From Neckera pumila (taxonomy: Eukaryota > Streptophyta > Bryopsida > Hypnales > Neckeraceae): a stretch of 64,000 nucleotides of DNA. Under the pieces are notes generated by a model. The model was not told the origin of the DNA. It saw nothing but the letters and a program-made list of their open reading frames with translations, and searched no databases. The stretch is from positions 3,908,501-3,972,500 of the forward strand of contig OZ018409.1 of NCBI GenBank assembly GCA_963969595.1. The letters run 5' to 3'. Made by a program: the position numbers and the translations under genes. This document shows positions 1 through 10,943 of the stretch, piece after piece. Each line of letters opens with the position of its first letter. Positions within the stretch are counted from its first letter, which is position 1.

Positions 1-55
1 AAGTTTTCTCAAAACTAAGTCCCAGGCAAAGCATTGTTTGTCGTTTAAGGGTTAA
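1..55. repeat. Right end of a TTAA-type transposon, cut by the window edge
   Basis: The bases ending at 55 read CGTTTAAGGGTTAA, the terminal repeat of the TTAA family, oriented as a right end. The stretch also matches the reverse complement of the start of the element at 3452 (both carry a TTCTCAAAAC/CTTTAAGGG-like series), so it is the same subfamily. The left end lies outside the window. Confidence 0.55.
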
Positions 56-966
56 TTATTCTAATAACTGCAATTTGAAATTCATCCACCCCAAGAATAG
101 GTGCATCTAGAAAACTCTATTTTCATTGTTCATTGTTTAGAATTATTTTGGATTCCTACAAATCCTACTACCGATTACAGTATACTAAATCATAATGTGG
201 GAAAATATTATATTCACCTTTATTTTTAATGGCATTTTAACATAGAAGTTTTGAGTCAAGATTTTGTACGTTTTTGTCGAATTGTGGTATTGAATCTGAA
301 ACTGTGAATTGAGCTCCACTTTGTCGCTTTGATGTTGCAATACATTGACAACAAAAATGGTATCTTCAAAATATGGTTGCATCACAAGGTTGAATGGTAT
401 TGTTAGAAATTCTAGTATTAGATGACAATATGAACAAATTGTACAAGTTTCTTGTTGAAGGTAGAGAGATTGAATCACCATTCTCACCAAGCACTAGACG
501 TCGCCATCTTGTTTTATCTAGACCTCAAGACACTAAACTCCATCTCTTAATAACAAAGATCTGACATTAAATCGTACTACGACATTGAATCCCAAATAGA
601 AGCACACTACTAGCTTGTCCTATGCATGTCTCATTTGCTTTACATAAGCATTTTGGTATGTTGGCATGGATTATTAATGTCCAGATTTAACCTCAAATTA
701 ACTACTTAAGAAGTTCAAATGCGTTTGAACAAGCAGCGAAGCTCAAAGAAGCTCTCTGTGTGCATGTGACTTGCTTTTTGAGTAAATATCTTCCTCACAA
801 GCTCCTGTCAATGCAAAGCCTCCTCCTCTGTACAAACAAGAAACTCAGTTAATGTCCCGGTCTGAACCGATCTCTATGAGCACAGTATTGAATGTGGATG
901 ATTTGAATATGTACAACATGATCTGAGTAAATATATCCAATCCGCACTTACAATTATGTCACATAT
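56..966. other. Intergenic, no gene seen
   Basis: AT-rich plant intergenic DNA. The longest open frame (101 codons, minus strand, 185-490) has no recognisable domain, no partner exons and biased, low-complexity composition, so it is not called. Confidence 0.5.
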
Positions 967-1110
967 AACTACTTTTGGACTTTCAACTAAACCCTGAACA
1001 AAACGTTCAAAAATCTATAGATAATAACATCTAGAGATCTCCAGATGTTATTACCTATAGATTTGTGAACATTTTGTCCAGAATTCAGTTGAAATTCCAA
1101 AAGTAGTCAT
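967..1110. repeat. Perfectly centred palindromic MITE-like hairpin
   Basis: Two arms of about 70 bp meet with no spacer at 1037/1038 (CTAGAGA|TCTCCAG). Each arm reads ACTACTTTTGG, TTCAACT, GAACAAAA, AAATCTATAG and TAATAACATCT in the same order, with scattered mismatches. This is the form of a small foldback or MITE. No coding content. Confidence 0.7.
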
Positions 1111-1442
1111 AATTACCCAATTGATTTCAGCAAGTATCCCAACCTCTGCAATTTGCATTCAAAAATTATCAGTACGTCCATCACAGTCCGGAGTCCTCCC
1201 AACTCAATCGATCTAGGTGTGAAAATCAGAAAGTAACTTGTAAGTAAGCTCGCTGATCGAACTCTTGATCGTAGTTATCTTTGAACTAAGATTGGAGCAA
1301 TATATTGATTGGTAAAGGATACCTGATTATTCCCTATTGCAACAGAAATGTGAAGAGATGGAAATAGTTTGTATGAAAGGTTTCCATTTTTGTAACCAAT
1401 TCAGTGCAATTCACGGGATCCACGGGAACTTTCCACAGTACA
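1111..1442. other. Intergenic, no gene seen
   Basis: Nothing supported here apart from short shadow ORFs. It abuts the large foldback element that starts at 1443. Confidence 0.4.
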
Positions 1443-2396
1443 GTACAGTACCCCAAAGAAAGAGTATGTAACTTCCAGTTTTGTGCCTGAAGGCTTAATT
1501 TTGAAATCAGATTTAGAGGGTGATGCATCGAGATTTTGAAAAAAAAATTTGAACAAAAACAGCTCAAAATTTATAAGAGAACAACTTTGGTTCTTGGCTA
1601 AATAGCGTATTGTGCATTTGTAGTGAGTGATTGACTAACAAAGTGGAATATTGTACATTCAAAGGTAATTTTTTCAAATCACATTTACTACACAAATTAC
1701 TAAGATTTTGAAATTATTTCTTCAAAGGAAACAACTCAAAACTTACAAGAGAATAACTTCCATTTTAAGCTCAAAAGCTTATCATGCCTCAATGGTTCAC
1801 AAATGAAGCCCAAACAAGTGGACCAATCTCAAAAGACGACTCATCTCACCAAATAATTTGTTTCCAAACTTCTATCATCCAATGTTGATGCTATATTGCA
1901 AAAGGCTAGCCTTGCAAGCTTGTGCTTGTTGTTTAGAAACGGCTTCTTTGCAGCAATGCAAGATGGATAGCCCAAACTATGGATTACTTTTTGAATTGTG
2001 ACAATCGTGATATTGGTCCACTTGTTTGGGCTTCATTTGTGAACCATTGAGGCATGATAAGCTTTTGAGCTTAAAATGGGAGTTATTCTCTTGTAAGTTT
2101 TGAGTTGTTTCCTTTGAAGAAGTAATTTCGAAATCTTAGTAATTTGTGTAGTAAATGTGATTTGAAAAAATTACCTTTGAATGTACAATATTCCACTTTG
2201 TCAATCAATCACTCACTATAAATGCACAATATGCTATTTGGCCAAGAACAAAAGTTGTTATCCTATAAATTTTGAGCTATTTTTGTTCAAAAAGTTTTTT
2301 CAAAATCTCGATGCATCATCCCCTAAATTTGATTTCAAAATTAAGCCTTCAGGCACAAAATTGGAAGTTACGTATTCTTTCTTTGGGGTACTGTAC
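1443..2396. repeat. Foldback element: two 385-bp inverted arms around a 184-bp loop
   Basis: The left arm (1443-1827) starts GTACAGTACCCCAAAGAAAG and runs to GTGGACCAAT. The right arm (2012-2396) is its reverse complement throughout, starting ATTGGTCCAC and ending CTTTGGGGTACTGTAC. Both arms are 385 bp, with perhaps one mismatch per 15-20 bases. The loop (1828-2011) is unrelated to the arms. The open frames in the arms are mirror images without a known domain. Best reading: a foldback transposon or long-TIR MITE. A transcript across it would form a long near-perfect hairpin. Confidence 0.85.
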
Positions 2397-2698
2397 AATA
2401 CATAGACTAGGTAAGATTTAGTTGTGAAATTATAAAAAAAACAATTATATATGGTCCCACCCAATGTTCGGGATATTTTTTGAGTTGTACCCCATATTTT
2501 TCTTTAATTCCCATACTGAACATGGTTTTCAAGTAATGAGTCTGGATTTTCTCTATCTTTACTCTAAATAGAAATTTTTATAAATTTTTTGATCAAGATT
2601 TTTCTAACGTTTTTCAATTGCAAACAGTTTTCTTTCCAATTCCAATGGCTCACAATGAAGTAACCAGTGGTTCTCTCCAAACATCAATGACCCCACCT

Positions 2699-2902
2699 AT
2701 GAACACAAGAAACTCATATTGCGTTCCTGGTGTTCATTTCCAGTGAGTCTTACTTTTCCCTATGTATGTGTAGTATCAATATGTGTCCAAAATAATTGTA
2801 AACAGTAAATTTTTTACAGATGTCAGATTTTAAAGTTTAGTGGGAAAAGTGGGACTCACAGGGAATGAACACTGGGAATGCAATATGAGTTTCCTATGGA
2901 AC
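2699..2902. repeat. MITE with ~60-bp terminal inverted repeats
   Basis: Left arm about 2699-2760 (AACTCATATTGCGTTCC, TGTTCATT, AGTGAGTC, ACTTTTCCC) and right arm about 2842-2902 (GGGAAAAGT, GACTCACA, AATGAACA, GGAATGCAATATGAGTT) are reverse complements. The spacer is about 80 bp. No coding capacity, so it is a non-autonomous element. I could not fix the target duplication, so the superfamily is open. Confidence 0.7.
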
Positions 2903-3451
2903 ATTATTATTGCTATGTCCATGATTGGTAAGGTTTTTTCAAATTTAACACCACCAAATTAGCCTATTTGTGCTGCAAAATAAATTCTGCAATTTCAACC
3001 ATCCAATATTGGCTCTCAGTCTCTTAAAACAAGCATAAGTCAATTCTGGATCTTTACCCTTAAGGCAACATTTGAGGTCTTGGGAGGGTTGTCCAAATTT
3101 GACCATCATGCAGCTTGTTCAAATGACCAATTAATGTTGAGCTTCCGTCCTCTTTAAGGCCATAGGCAACGTCAAAGCTACTATTCAAAAAATTTATTAA
3201 ATTATCCAATGCAAAATTACAAGTTCAAATTGTGATTGGTTCAAACCCTAAGACTGAAATTGATAGATACATCTTATAGTTAAAGACAAAAAAATAATAC
3301 CAAATAAGTTCACATGTAGTTGAATATTGGAGGTCTAGAGCTTTCCTAAAGATTCTCTGAAAATCTAGCCTCTTAAGCTAGGATTGTCATTTATAGGTTA
3401 AGGCTCAGTTGACTAGGCTAAAGATTGTACTAGTGTTAGGTGTTACTACCT
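2903..3451. other. Intergenic, no gene seen
   Basis: AT-rich, no supported feature. It ends where a TTAACCCTTAAACGG terminus begins at 3452. Confidence 0.4.
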
Positions 3452-3738
3452 TAACCCTTAAACGGCAACAAGCCAATGCCCTCAACCTTGGTTTTGAGAG
3501 AATTGTTGACAAAAAGTGGTTTTGTATTGTTGAGGGGTGTTCAACCTACTAGACCCATTGCAATAGTGAATATGGCTTACCAAGCATTGCATTTCGGCTG
3601 CAAAGTCAAAATACTATTCACTTTTACATGCTTCCACCATACGAACTTTGGACCAACAACAAGACCTATACCTTGTTTCAAGCAAAAAAATTTATTTCCT
3701 TTGGCCTAGCCTCTAAGCAAGTGAATGTCATTGAAGGA
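3452..3738. repeat. Left part of a second TTAA-type element, right end unclear
   Basis: It begins TTAACCCTTAAACGGCAACA, the mirror of the sequence at the very start of the window, so it is a left terminus of the same subfamily. No matching right terminus is seen before the next TTAA element begins at 3739, so the copy is truncated or interrupted. Open frames here (77 and 66 codons) show no known domain. Confidence 0.45.
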
Positions 3739-4697
3739 TTAACCCCTAAAGGACCAACATGTGTTTTTCGGCAATGTAGAAATTTTGGGCATGTAAGTGT
3801 GACTAGAGATTTGCATATTTTGGGCTGAAATTTTAATAAAAGGTGGGGACGAGGAATACCTTTCATATCTTTTTGCATTGGATAATATCTCATGGCATTT
3901 GGAAATACGAGTCAAAAGTTATTGCATGATATGCAGTTTGTTTATCAACTCAAGCAGTCCGGGCAGATTAGCAAAAATCACTTTTTTCAAAAATAAAAAT
4001 TTGGAATCAATTTATGAGATTTATACATACGTGAAAAGCTTTGAGTCATTCCATTTTGGTCAATGAGTCAAAAGTTATAAGGAGTTTTAGTTTGCGGGCA
4101 GTTATGAATTCTCTACTCTAAAATAAACTTTGAAGTTGTTTACTTTACTCAATTTTCAATATTTTTTGAAAAAAATTAAATTATAGGATGTAGATTGTTT
4201 ATGATAACATTACAACCATTGGAATTGGCATTTTTCAATTCCAAAACGAAATTCTTAACAATTTAGTATTTTGAATCATTTGGTACTCTTTCCTACTTAC
4301 TATTTTTTTCCTATATGTTGTACAATTCCAAATGATTTGAAAATTTTCAAGCATGTAGCCATCTTGCTTTGAAGAATGAATCCAAAGAAGCACAACCATT
4401 TTGGAAATTTTTCATAATGATCTGACCTTGTGAAGTGCAACTGCTTGTTTTTTCGCAGGGCCAAAAAAAAGATTTTGCCACTTCAAACTCTAATATCTTG
4501 CAATCTACACAATGGAAATTTTTGAATTTTTTTTAATATCTTTTCAAACCAAAGTTCTACAAGATCCTATGGTTACATGTGTCCAAAAGTGATATATTTT
4601 TCAAAATTTTGGTACTTGTACTAGAAATGGCAGTTCGGAAGCATTTTTGGTGGGAGCATTTTTAGTGAGAACATAGTCAAGGAACTTTAGGGGTTAA
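3739..4697. mobile_element. piggyBac-like non-autonomous element, TTAA termini (type copy)
   Basis: The left end is TTAACCCCTAAAGGACCAAC and the right end is GAACTTTAGGGGTTAA, so both ends are TTAA followed by an inverted CCCCTAAAG repeat. The piggyBac superfamily is known for TTAA target duplications and terminal repeats starting CCC; the assignment is inferred from that. The 959-bp interior has no long frame and is shared with the copies starting at 60308 and 63085 (GTCAAAAGTTAT, AGTCCGGGCAGA motifs). The right third resembles the copies at 6521 and 13491. Confidence 0.7.
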
Positions 4698-6520
4698 GTA
4701 GGACAATGACTCATGGTGGTGCTTTGTCTCCTTCCGTTGTCGAGGTCTTTTCTACCTCCAAAATTTTTTGTCATGAATTGAAGTGATTACGGACTAAATA
4801 ATGTTCAAGAGCAAGGAGGCTCAAAAGTATTGTGGGACATAATTCCATTCTAATAGTTTATCACAAACACTCGTACTTTTGCAAATCTATATTTGTACTT
4901 TGACCAATCTAATGGTGTAGAAATGGTGTAGAAAGGAGAGTTGCGTTATGAGTTAGATTTAACTATCCAATGGAATGGTGACAAATCTGCCTTGATAACC
5001 GGACTTGGCATCTCCGAGGGATTTTGATGTATGCCGGAAACATTTTCAACCTTTTAAATTTTAAAAATATGAACGGCAGAAGTATCTCATGGTCCCGGGT
5101 CCCCCATCCCCAAACCCGGCCTTGGAAACCGGCTTTTTTCCGATCCAGTTGGCAAGCTGGCTGTCGTGCCAGCTCCATCCGACACCTGGTCCCCAAAGTT
5201 GGTGCAAGGAGGGCTTCCCTCTTGAGCCTGAAAAGGCTGGTAAGATTCCCCCACCAGTCCACCACCTCTCCGGGTGACGTGATTCATTATTCCACTGAAG
5301 CTTTTTCATATTGGCTTCGGATTCGTCTCAAAAAGGAAAGCCAACTGAAGGGCATCCTGCCAATAACTTATTACCCACACTAATAAGCAATGCTGCAAGT
5401 GGATCCCGGATTCCTTCAAAAGGGCAACTCCAACTTGATCTGGGTCGAGTCTATAGTAAGGTAAGCTTAGTTCGACAAGGCTCTTGCGGAGGCAAATTTG
5501 CCCTTGGAGAAAACAACGGAGGAATGTTTTATTTGCGCCGCATGATAAAATTGGAGTTCATATTTGCAATTGGAGGCCCCAAATTAGCCAGGAGAGGTGT
5601 AGAGAAGTAGACTAATCAAGTGCAATATAGGGGTCTTTTTTTGTACATTCACTCTTGGTTGCACCTCTGGAGGAAACTTGTTGCACTACAATAGACTCTA
5701 CCCTTGATCTTCCACACAAGTTTGGTGGACTCTTGACAGGGGGTCGTCCGAATCTGACCTCAGGGAGAGCACTCCCTCATGACCCAAGCGACCATTTCCT
5801 AGTCGTTGTCCTTCTTTTTTGAGCTTCTCGTTCTCAAATTTCTTGAGATTTTTGTTAAATAGTTTCTTAAGAATAAAAAATAGACTATATTGTGAATCCA
5901 ATGGCGGTAGTTGCATCAAATTCTGAATTAAACTCCGCCTTGTGAAATTTTTCAAAGTCAAGTGGTGTAGTGTAGTTTAGAACTCCTTTTTTCGGGGGGT
6001 TCGTTTGGGCACAAACTAAAAGTCAGCCAACTAATGTGATTCTTGTCTACCTCAAAAACGACATATGCAAGGAGTTCAAAGAAAAGACAAGTGTCCCATT
6101 ATTTATTTTCCTTACAAAATACTACTCTCATTTTGTTGGCCAATGTGGATTGCAAGCTCCATTATGAATCAATAAAAAACGCTTGGAATGTTGTAAAATT
6201 TTACATGTACATTCTCAACTCTCTTGTCTTTCAATAAGCTCATAAAGGGCATCATTTCAAAATATTATTACAAGATATGCTCCTTCAAAGTGCATTGCCT
6301 TGTATTTCTATTGACCCAAATAAAACTTCAAACTTAAATATCTCCTAAATCGGGCAATCAAATAATCTGAAATTTTTATGGTGCTCACTCTCAATGTGAA
6401 ATTCAATATCCTATGGTTACAATCCATCTGATTTCAAGAAAAAATGAGAATAAAAATTTGCTCAAATTATTGGCATTTTTGGCCCATATTGAAAGTACAC
6501 GTCTTTTGGGTCATTAGGGA
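4698..6520. other. Intergenic with a GC-rich island at about 4960-5640
   Basis: Most of this stretch is ordinary AT-rich DNA. From about 4960 to 5640 the composition changes sharply to GC-rich, high-complexity sequence with overlapping open frames on both strands (for example plus 5024-5383, plus 5311-5610, minus 4963-5265). I recognise no domain in any frame and see no convincing splice structure. It could be a captured gene fragment, a retroelement remnant or a decayed gene. Confidence 0.4.
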
Positions 6521-7437
6521 TTAAATCTCAAACTCCCATTGTCCCCTCAGGGGAAAAAATAGATTTCCGGTAGGTTCCTATAGGCTCAATTTATGTGGTG
6601 ATTCTTTTAAACTTTGTGAAGATGAAAAATCACATTAGCTATTAGAAATATAATTTTTATTTCAATCGATGCTTGGAAGCAAAAATTGTGCCACCCAAAG
6701 TCCAAAATAGAGTTCATCGGGCAGCACCAAAAAAATTACAAAATGTCAAAATAAAAATTTTGAACTTCTATTTTGTATAGAAAAGATTTTTGACTACAAA
6801 GAAAGAATTAATTCATCCTATTTGAATTAGTGATAAGAAAGTTATAGACAATCTTGTTTTAAGGGCAATCTAAACATCTTCTTGAAAATAACTTATAGAT
6901 TTCATTTTTGAATGCAATTTTCACAATTTTTCCAAAAAATTGTTTGACAGGATTAAGTTTGATTGCAAAAACCATATCACCATTGGAATTATTGTGTTTC
7001 AACCCCATCATAGAAATATTAATGATTTAATTTTTCATTCAATCTTGGACACATATTTATATTTGACAATTTTTTAAAGAATGAAAATGAAGGGGCGTGC
7101 TTTTAAATTTTTTTCCTAGACTTTCCACTCAATTCTTCAACATAAAAATTAGAAATTCAAAATGTGTAGTGCAAAAATTTTAAGCTATGAAGATTCAAAG
7201 CCTTAAAAACCTATCCAAACAAGGTGCAAAAGAATTAGATTTCAAACGCAAATATCTTGCCATACACCCCGTCAAAGTTCTAAAATTTCTTCCACACATT
7301 TCATACTAGTCTAGTGCAAGATCCTACGGTTAGATATGCAAAATAAACAATTTCTAAAGTTTTTTGCACTTTGCAATACAAATGGTAGTTTTGAGTCTTT
7401 TTTGATGGAAAAAATGCCGCAAGAGTTTAGGAGTTAA
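6521..7437. mobile_element. TTAA-type element, diverged copy
   Basis: Bounded by TTAAATCTCAAACTCCCATTG on the left and TTTAGGAGTTAA on the right. The interior is collinear with the copies at 13491, 57674 and 59553: CATTGTCCCCT, AAATAGATT, CTATAGGCTC near the left and CAAGATCCTACGGTTA, GCACTTTGCAATA near the right. The termini are more worn than in the 3739 copy. No coding capacity. Confidence 0.6.
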
Positions 7438-8340
7438 GATATACACCTAAATTAAGAGGGTACTTGATGTAGGGCTATGTACCTTAATTATTGTGTTTCA
7501 GACGGTCGTATTTTACATAAAAAGCTACAATGAGCATATTTTCAATATTCTATGGCTTTTTGAAAATTTCTTCATGTAATTTTTTAGATGGGGTTATCTT
7601 ACATATAGAATTGAAGTGTCTAATTTCCTCATGGCTTTGCCATTTTTCACAAAATTTTCCTTCCCTCTACCACATACATATATAGGGGATATATTATGAA
7701 ACCAACAACAATCAATTCAATTCAAGTGGCAGTTTTTGATAACAAATTTATCATTGAACACTTTAGAATCTTTGCTCAAATTATCCTATGAACATTCTAT
7801 TTAATATGGATGTATTTAATACATATGGTTTTAAAGATTAAAGTTAAATAGAATATAAACTTTATCTTCTTGTTAAACTATTTTCAAGTCGTTGAACCCA
7901 CTAAAGTAAGGCTCTCTATTTGTGCAATGTGACAATTGTTGCCACTTGTGGTCAATGTCTTACATATATACTTAGTTTTTTTTATATATACACTACTAGT
8001 ACCAAAGCTCAATTTTAGTCAACCCCGGCCTTCATAATAGATTTTCTTGACTATGTCTATTATATCATCCACATGAAATAATTTGTCTGCATCTATACTA
8101 ACTATACTTGCACACACCCTATCTGTCAAGACTAACTTATTTAAAAAAAATCTGCGACTTGATGATTTTACATAGTCTAATTTATATGTCAATATATGTA
8201 GCATTTTATAGACCCTACAGCAATCCTACATAGTATATAAAAAAATTCTCTTTGAATTAAATGGATCCTATCTTTTAACTCACGTAGTTTTCTAAAATAT
8301 TGACAATGATCTCCTCGGGAATCCAATGGGTGGTATTTCT
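7438..8340. repeat. Dispersed repeat, inverted relative to 54655-56550
   Basis: Reading this segment in reverse gives the sequence found at 54655-55243 plus 56206-56550. Landmarks are AACTCACGTAGTTTTCTAAA, TAGACCCTACAG, TGTGCAATGTGACAATTGT, TATATAGGGGATA and TTTACATAAAAAGCTACAA. The copy here is uninterrupted; the distant one carries an insertion. Function unknown. An open frame of 61 codons (8019-8204, minus) lies in it without a recognisable domain. Confidence 0.65.
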
Positions 8341-9860
8341 TAGTCCATCTCTAGTTCAACTAGTGGGGGTTTGTACTAATATATAGTGCATGGGACACTA
8401 ATTTATCAAGTCACACTATTTTGAATTAGTGTGAGTCAATATGTTACTACATTATATCAGTTTCTATCCCCTCCAAAAAATTGTAGTGATACTAATTTTA
8501 TAGGTATTGCTAATTTTGCCACTCAAAAGTAGGACAGATTAGTGTATTTTGCGGTGTTTCATCTCTCTCCAAATATCAAAAAATTCAAGACCAATTCATG
8601 GCTTCAATTTCCTTTTTACAAAATTACATCCTCATTAGTGCTTTGAAAGTTGAAAGAACGAGAGAGAAGAATTCTAATACTTATTAGGTTGGCTTGAATT
8701 GAGAGTCTATTCATCTTAGGTTTCATATGCAACCCCGATGAGATGGCATGAGCTACACCAAGACTACATACCTTTGCTTAAAAGAAAGACTCATACTATC
8801 CTATTGATGGAGTGATTATTTATTTTTATTTTTTTTGCATTGAAATTGAATATATTCTATTTTAAGTACTTATTAGATTATTTTGATGGGTAGCATGTTT
8901 TATAAATGTTATTTATTTTGTAGTTCAAGGTGGATCAAATAAGTGTGGCATGTGCAATCAGATTTAGCTGTTTTTGAATTTTCATTCATATAGTATTATA
9001 TAGGTGGAGTTTCTTAACACTCCATTGTTCACTTTCACCAACTTTTGGTCTGAAAAGCCATGCTCACATGCTGTGCTAGGTGGGTTGGGGTGGCCATTGA
9101 CATAACCAACTAATTCTAAGGGTGGACTTATAATTTGTAAAAAAATTGAACAAACTTTGTAGAAAAAATAAGAAAAGCTTATAGACTTCTATATATAAAT
9201 GTGTAATTTTTTGCAAGAGAATTGGAATTGCTAATCGGCAAAACTATAAAAAGATGCCCATGAAAATGGAGGAAGTAACTTTCAACTTCCCAAAAATTAG
9301 TGTCAACATTTGATTTAAACTTTTTGGTTGTTTATAGTCTTGTAGCAAAACAAAGTTATTATAAAAATGTAGTTTCGCTTGAACTCACATAGAAATGTAG
9401 ACACAATAGAAGTTAGCAAAATCAATTCCAATTTTAGAAAATTTACCATTTTTCAGATTTTAACTATTGGTGTACATAAAAGTCTACCCTTAAGCCTACC
9501 TTAAACCTTTGACCTTGATATTAGCATCAAGTGTTGGTTGTTGACATACTATGACAGCCAATTCACAACATCCATTCCAATATATGCTTAGTACCCTTCC
9601 TAGTACCCTTTGCAATATCTTACCTTCATTTTCAACCCTAAGCACCCTTTATTTCAAAGTTTTAATTTTTGCTAGCCCTTCTTGATAAAAGCTTGAAATT
9701 TGTCTTTCTACAAGACTAGGAAGCTATAAGAGAAGAACATAGCAACGTGTGAATCTAACCTAACTTATTTTATTGTAGCTTTCCAATAAAAAAATTACTA
9801 GGGCATATGTAGGGAAGTTTCATTCCCAGAAGATGGAGGGTGTTTTTCAAGAGAAATTGT
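8341..9860. other. Intergenic, no gene seen
   Basis: AT-rich DNA without supported coding exons. There are short imperfect inverted repeats around 8390-8540 (ACTAATTT/AAATTAGT series) but no clear element boundaries. Confidence 0.4.
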
Positions 9861-9864
9861 CAAA

Positions 9865-10450
9865 AACTTCCATTCTTAAGTGCAATGCCCAAATTGAAAA
9901 TAAAACCTTTTTCTAGAACTTCAACCATATAAAAGTGTAGTAGACTACAATGACAATGTATCAGAAAATTTCAGCCCATTTGACCATGTGGATTGAAAGA
10001 TAATAATGTTTAAAGTGGAAAAAAATCTTTTTTTCATTCCTTTAAAATAGGGTCAACAAACTTTGAGACCTCTTGGAGTAGATTTTTTTACTCTTGATGA
10101 ATTTGCATCTCTCCACCATTGATTTTTAAATCTTATTAGATACACTCATGTAAAATTACAAAAACAAATATAGAATATAGCACACTCTAAATCACCTTGC
10201 AATGCAAAAACATTTAAGTGAACTAGTAATACACTAGTCAATTTTTGATGATTTCTTGTGCAATGAGGAGTTTTATTTGTTTGAAATCCAAATAGTGAAA
10301 AAATAGAGACAAGCATTTGAAATATGTGGGAGAAATTCAAGAACTTTGAATTCATAGATTGCAAGATAATAGGGCTTGAAATTAGAAGAAAGTATTTTTT
10401 TCAAACCACCTAGACATAGCTATTATAGTTTGACTCCTCTTAGAATGTGA
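9865..10450. repeat. Dispersed repeat shared with 55296-55880
   Basis: It shares long collinear blocks in the same orientation with 55296-55880: TTTCAGCCCATTTGACCATG, TGTGGATTGAAAGAT, AATACACTAGTCA, TTTTTGATGATTTCTTGT, CAAGAACTT. No coding capacity. The second copy lies in an element with TAATCCCTAAA/TTTAGGGATTA ends, so this is probably a related, more eroded copy. Confidence 0.6.
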
Positions 10451-10943
10451 TTTGAGAAATTATATATATATATAAGCCCTAGTTTTTAAGGGATTATAAA
10501 CCAACCATTTGTAAGTGGAAGTCTCAATTCTAATTAAATCAAGTATAGTGCTCCATCTTATCATCAATAGTGCTTCATCTAGTCATATTTAGACTCTCAC
10601 TTGTTTATGAGTGAACTGGAAAAATAAGTTGGAAATCCAAAGAATTTGATAGGCTTGCCATTTGTGCTTGTCAAACATGCTTTATTTTAGAATGTTCACC
10701 TATCAAATTAATGTCAATTTGGTATTCCAAGAACAAATATGGAAGTGGCTCAACATCCAAGAAATTGACAGAGTCGAGCGTACATGAAAACAAATTCTTG
10801 TTCCAAAAATAAAAGAGCACTAGAAAAAGAGACCTTGCTAGTGTTGATGCTTATTTTTGTGATACGTACAGCTGAAATGGCCGTTCTTTCACTTTCTCAC
10901 TTTCTTTCTATTTACAATAATTTTGATTTATTGATACTTGATT
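10451..10943. other. Intergenic, no gene seen
   Basis: AT-rich DNA. It contains TAGTCATATTTAGACTCTCACT and AGTGAACTGGAAAA-like bases that recur at about 15935-15980, indicating another low-copy repeat. Confidence 0.35.

Noticed and set aside
5024..5383. 119-codon frame in the GC-rich island as a protein gene
   Set aside because: Comparable frames exist on the other strand and in other phases, no domain was recognised, and the high GC itself makes chance frames longer. Reported only as an unexplained island.
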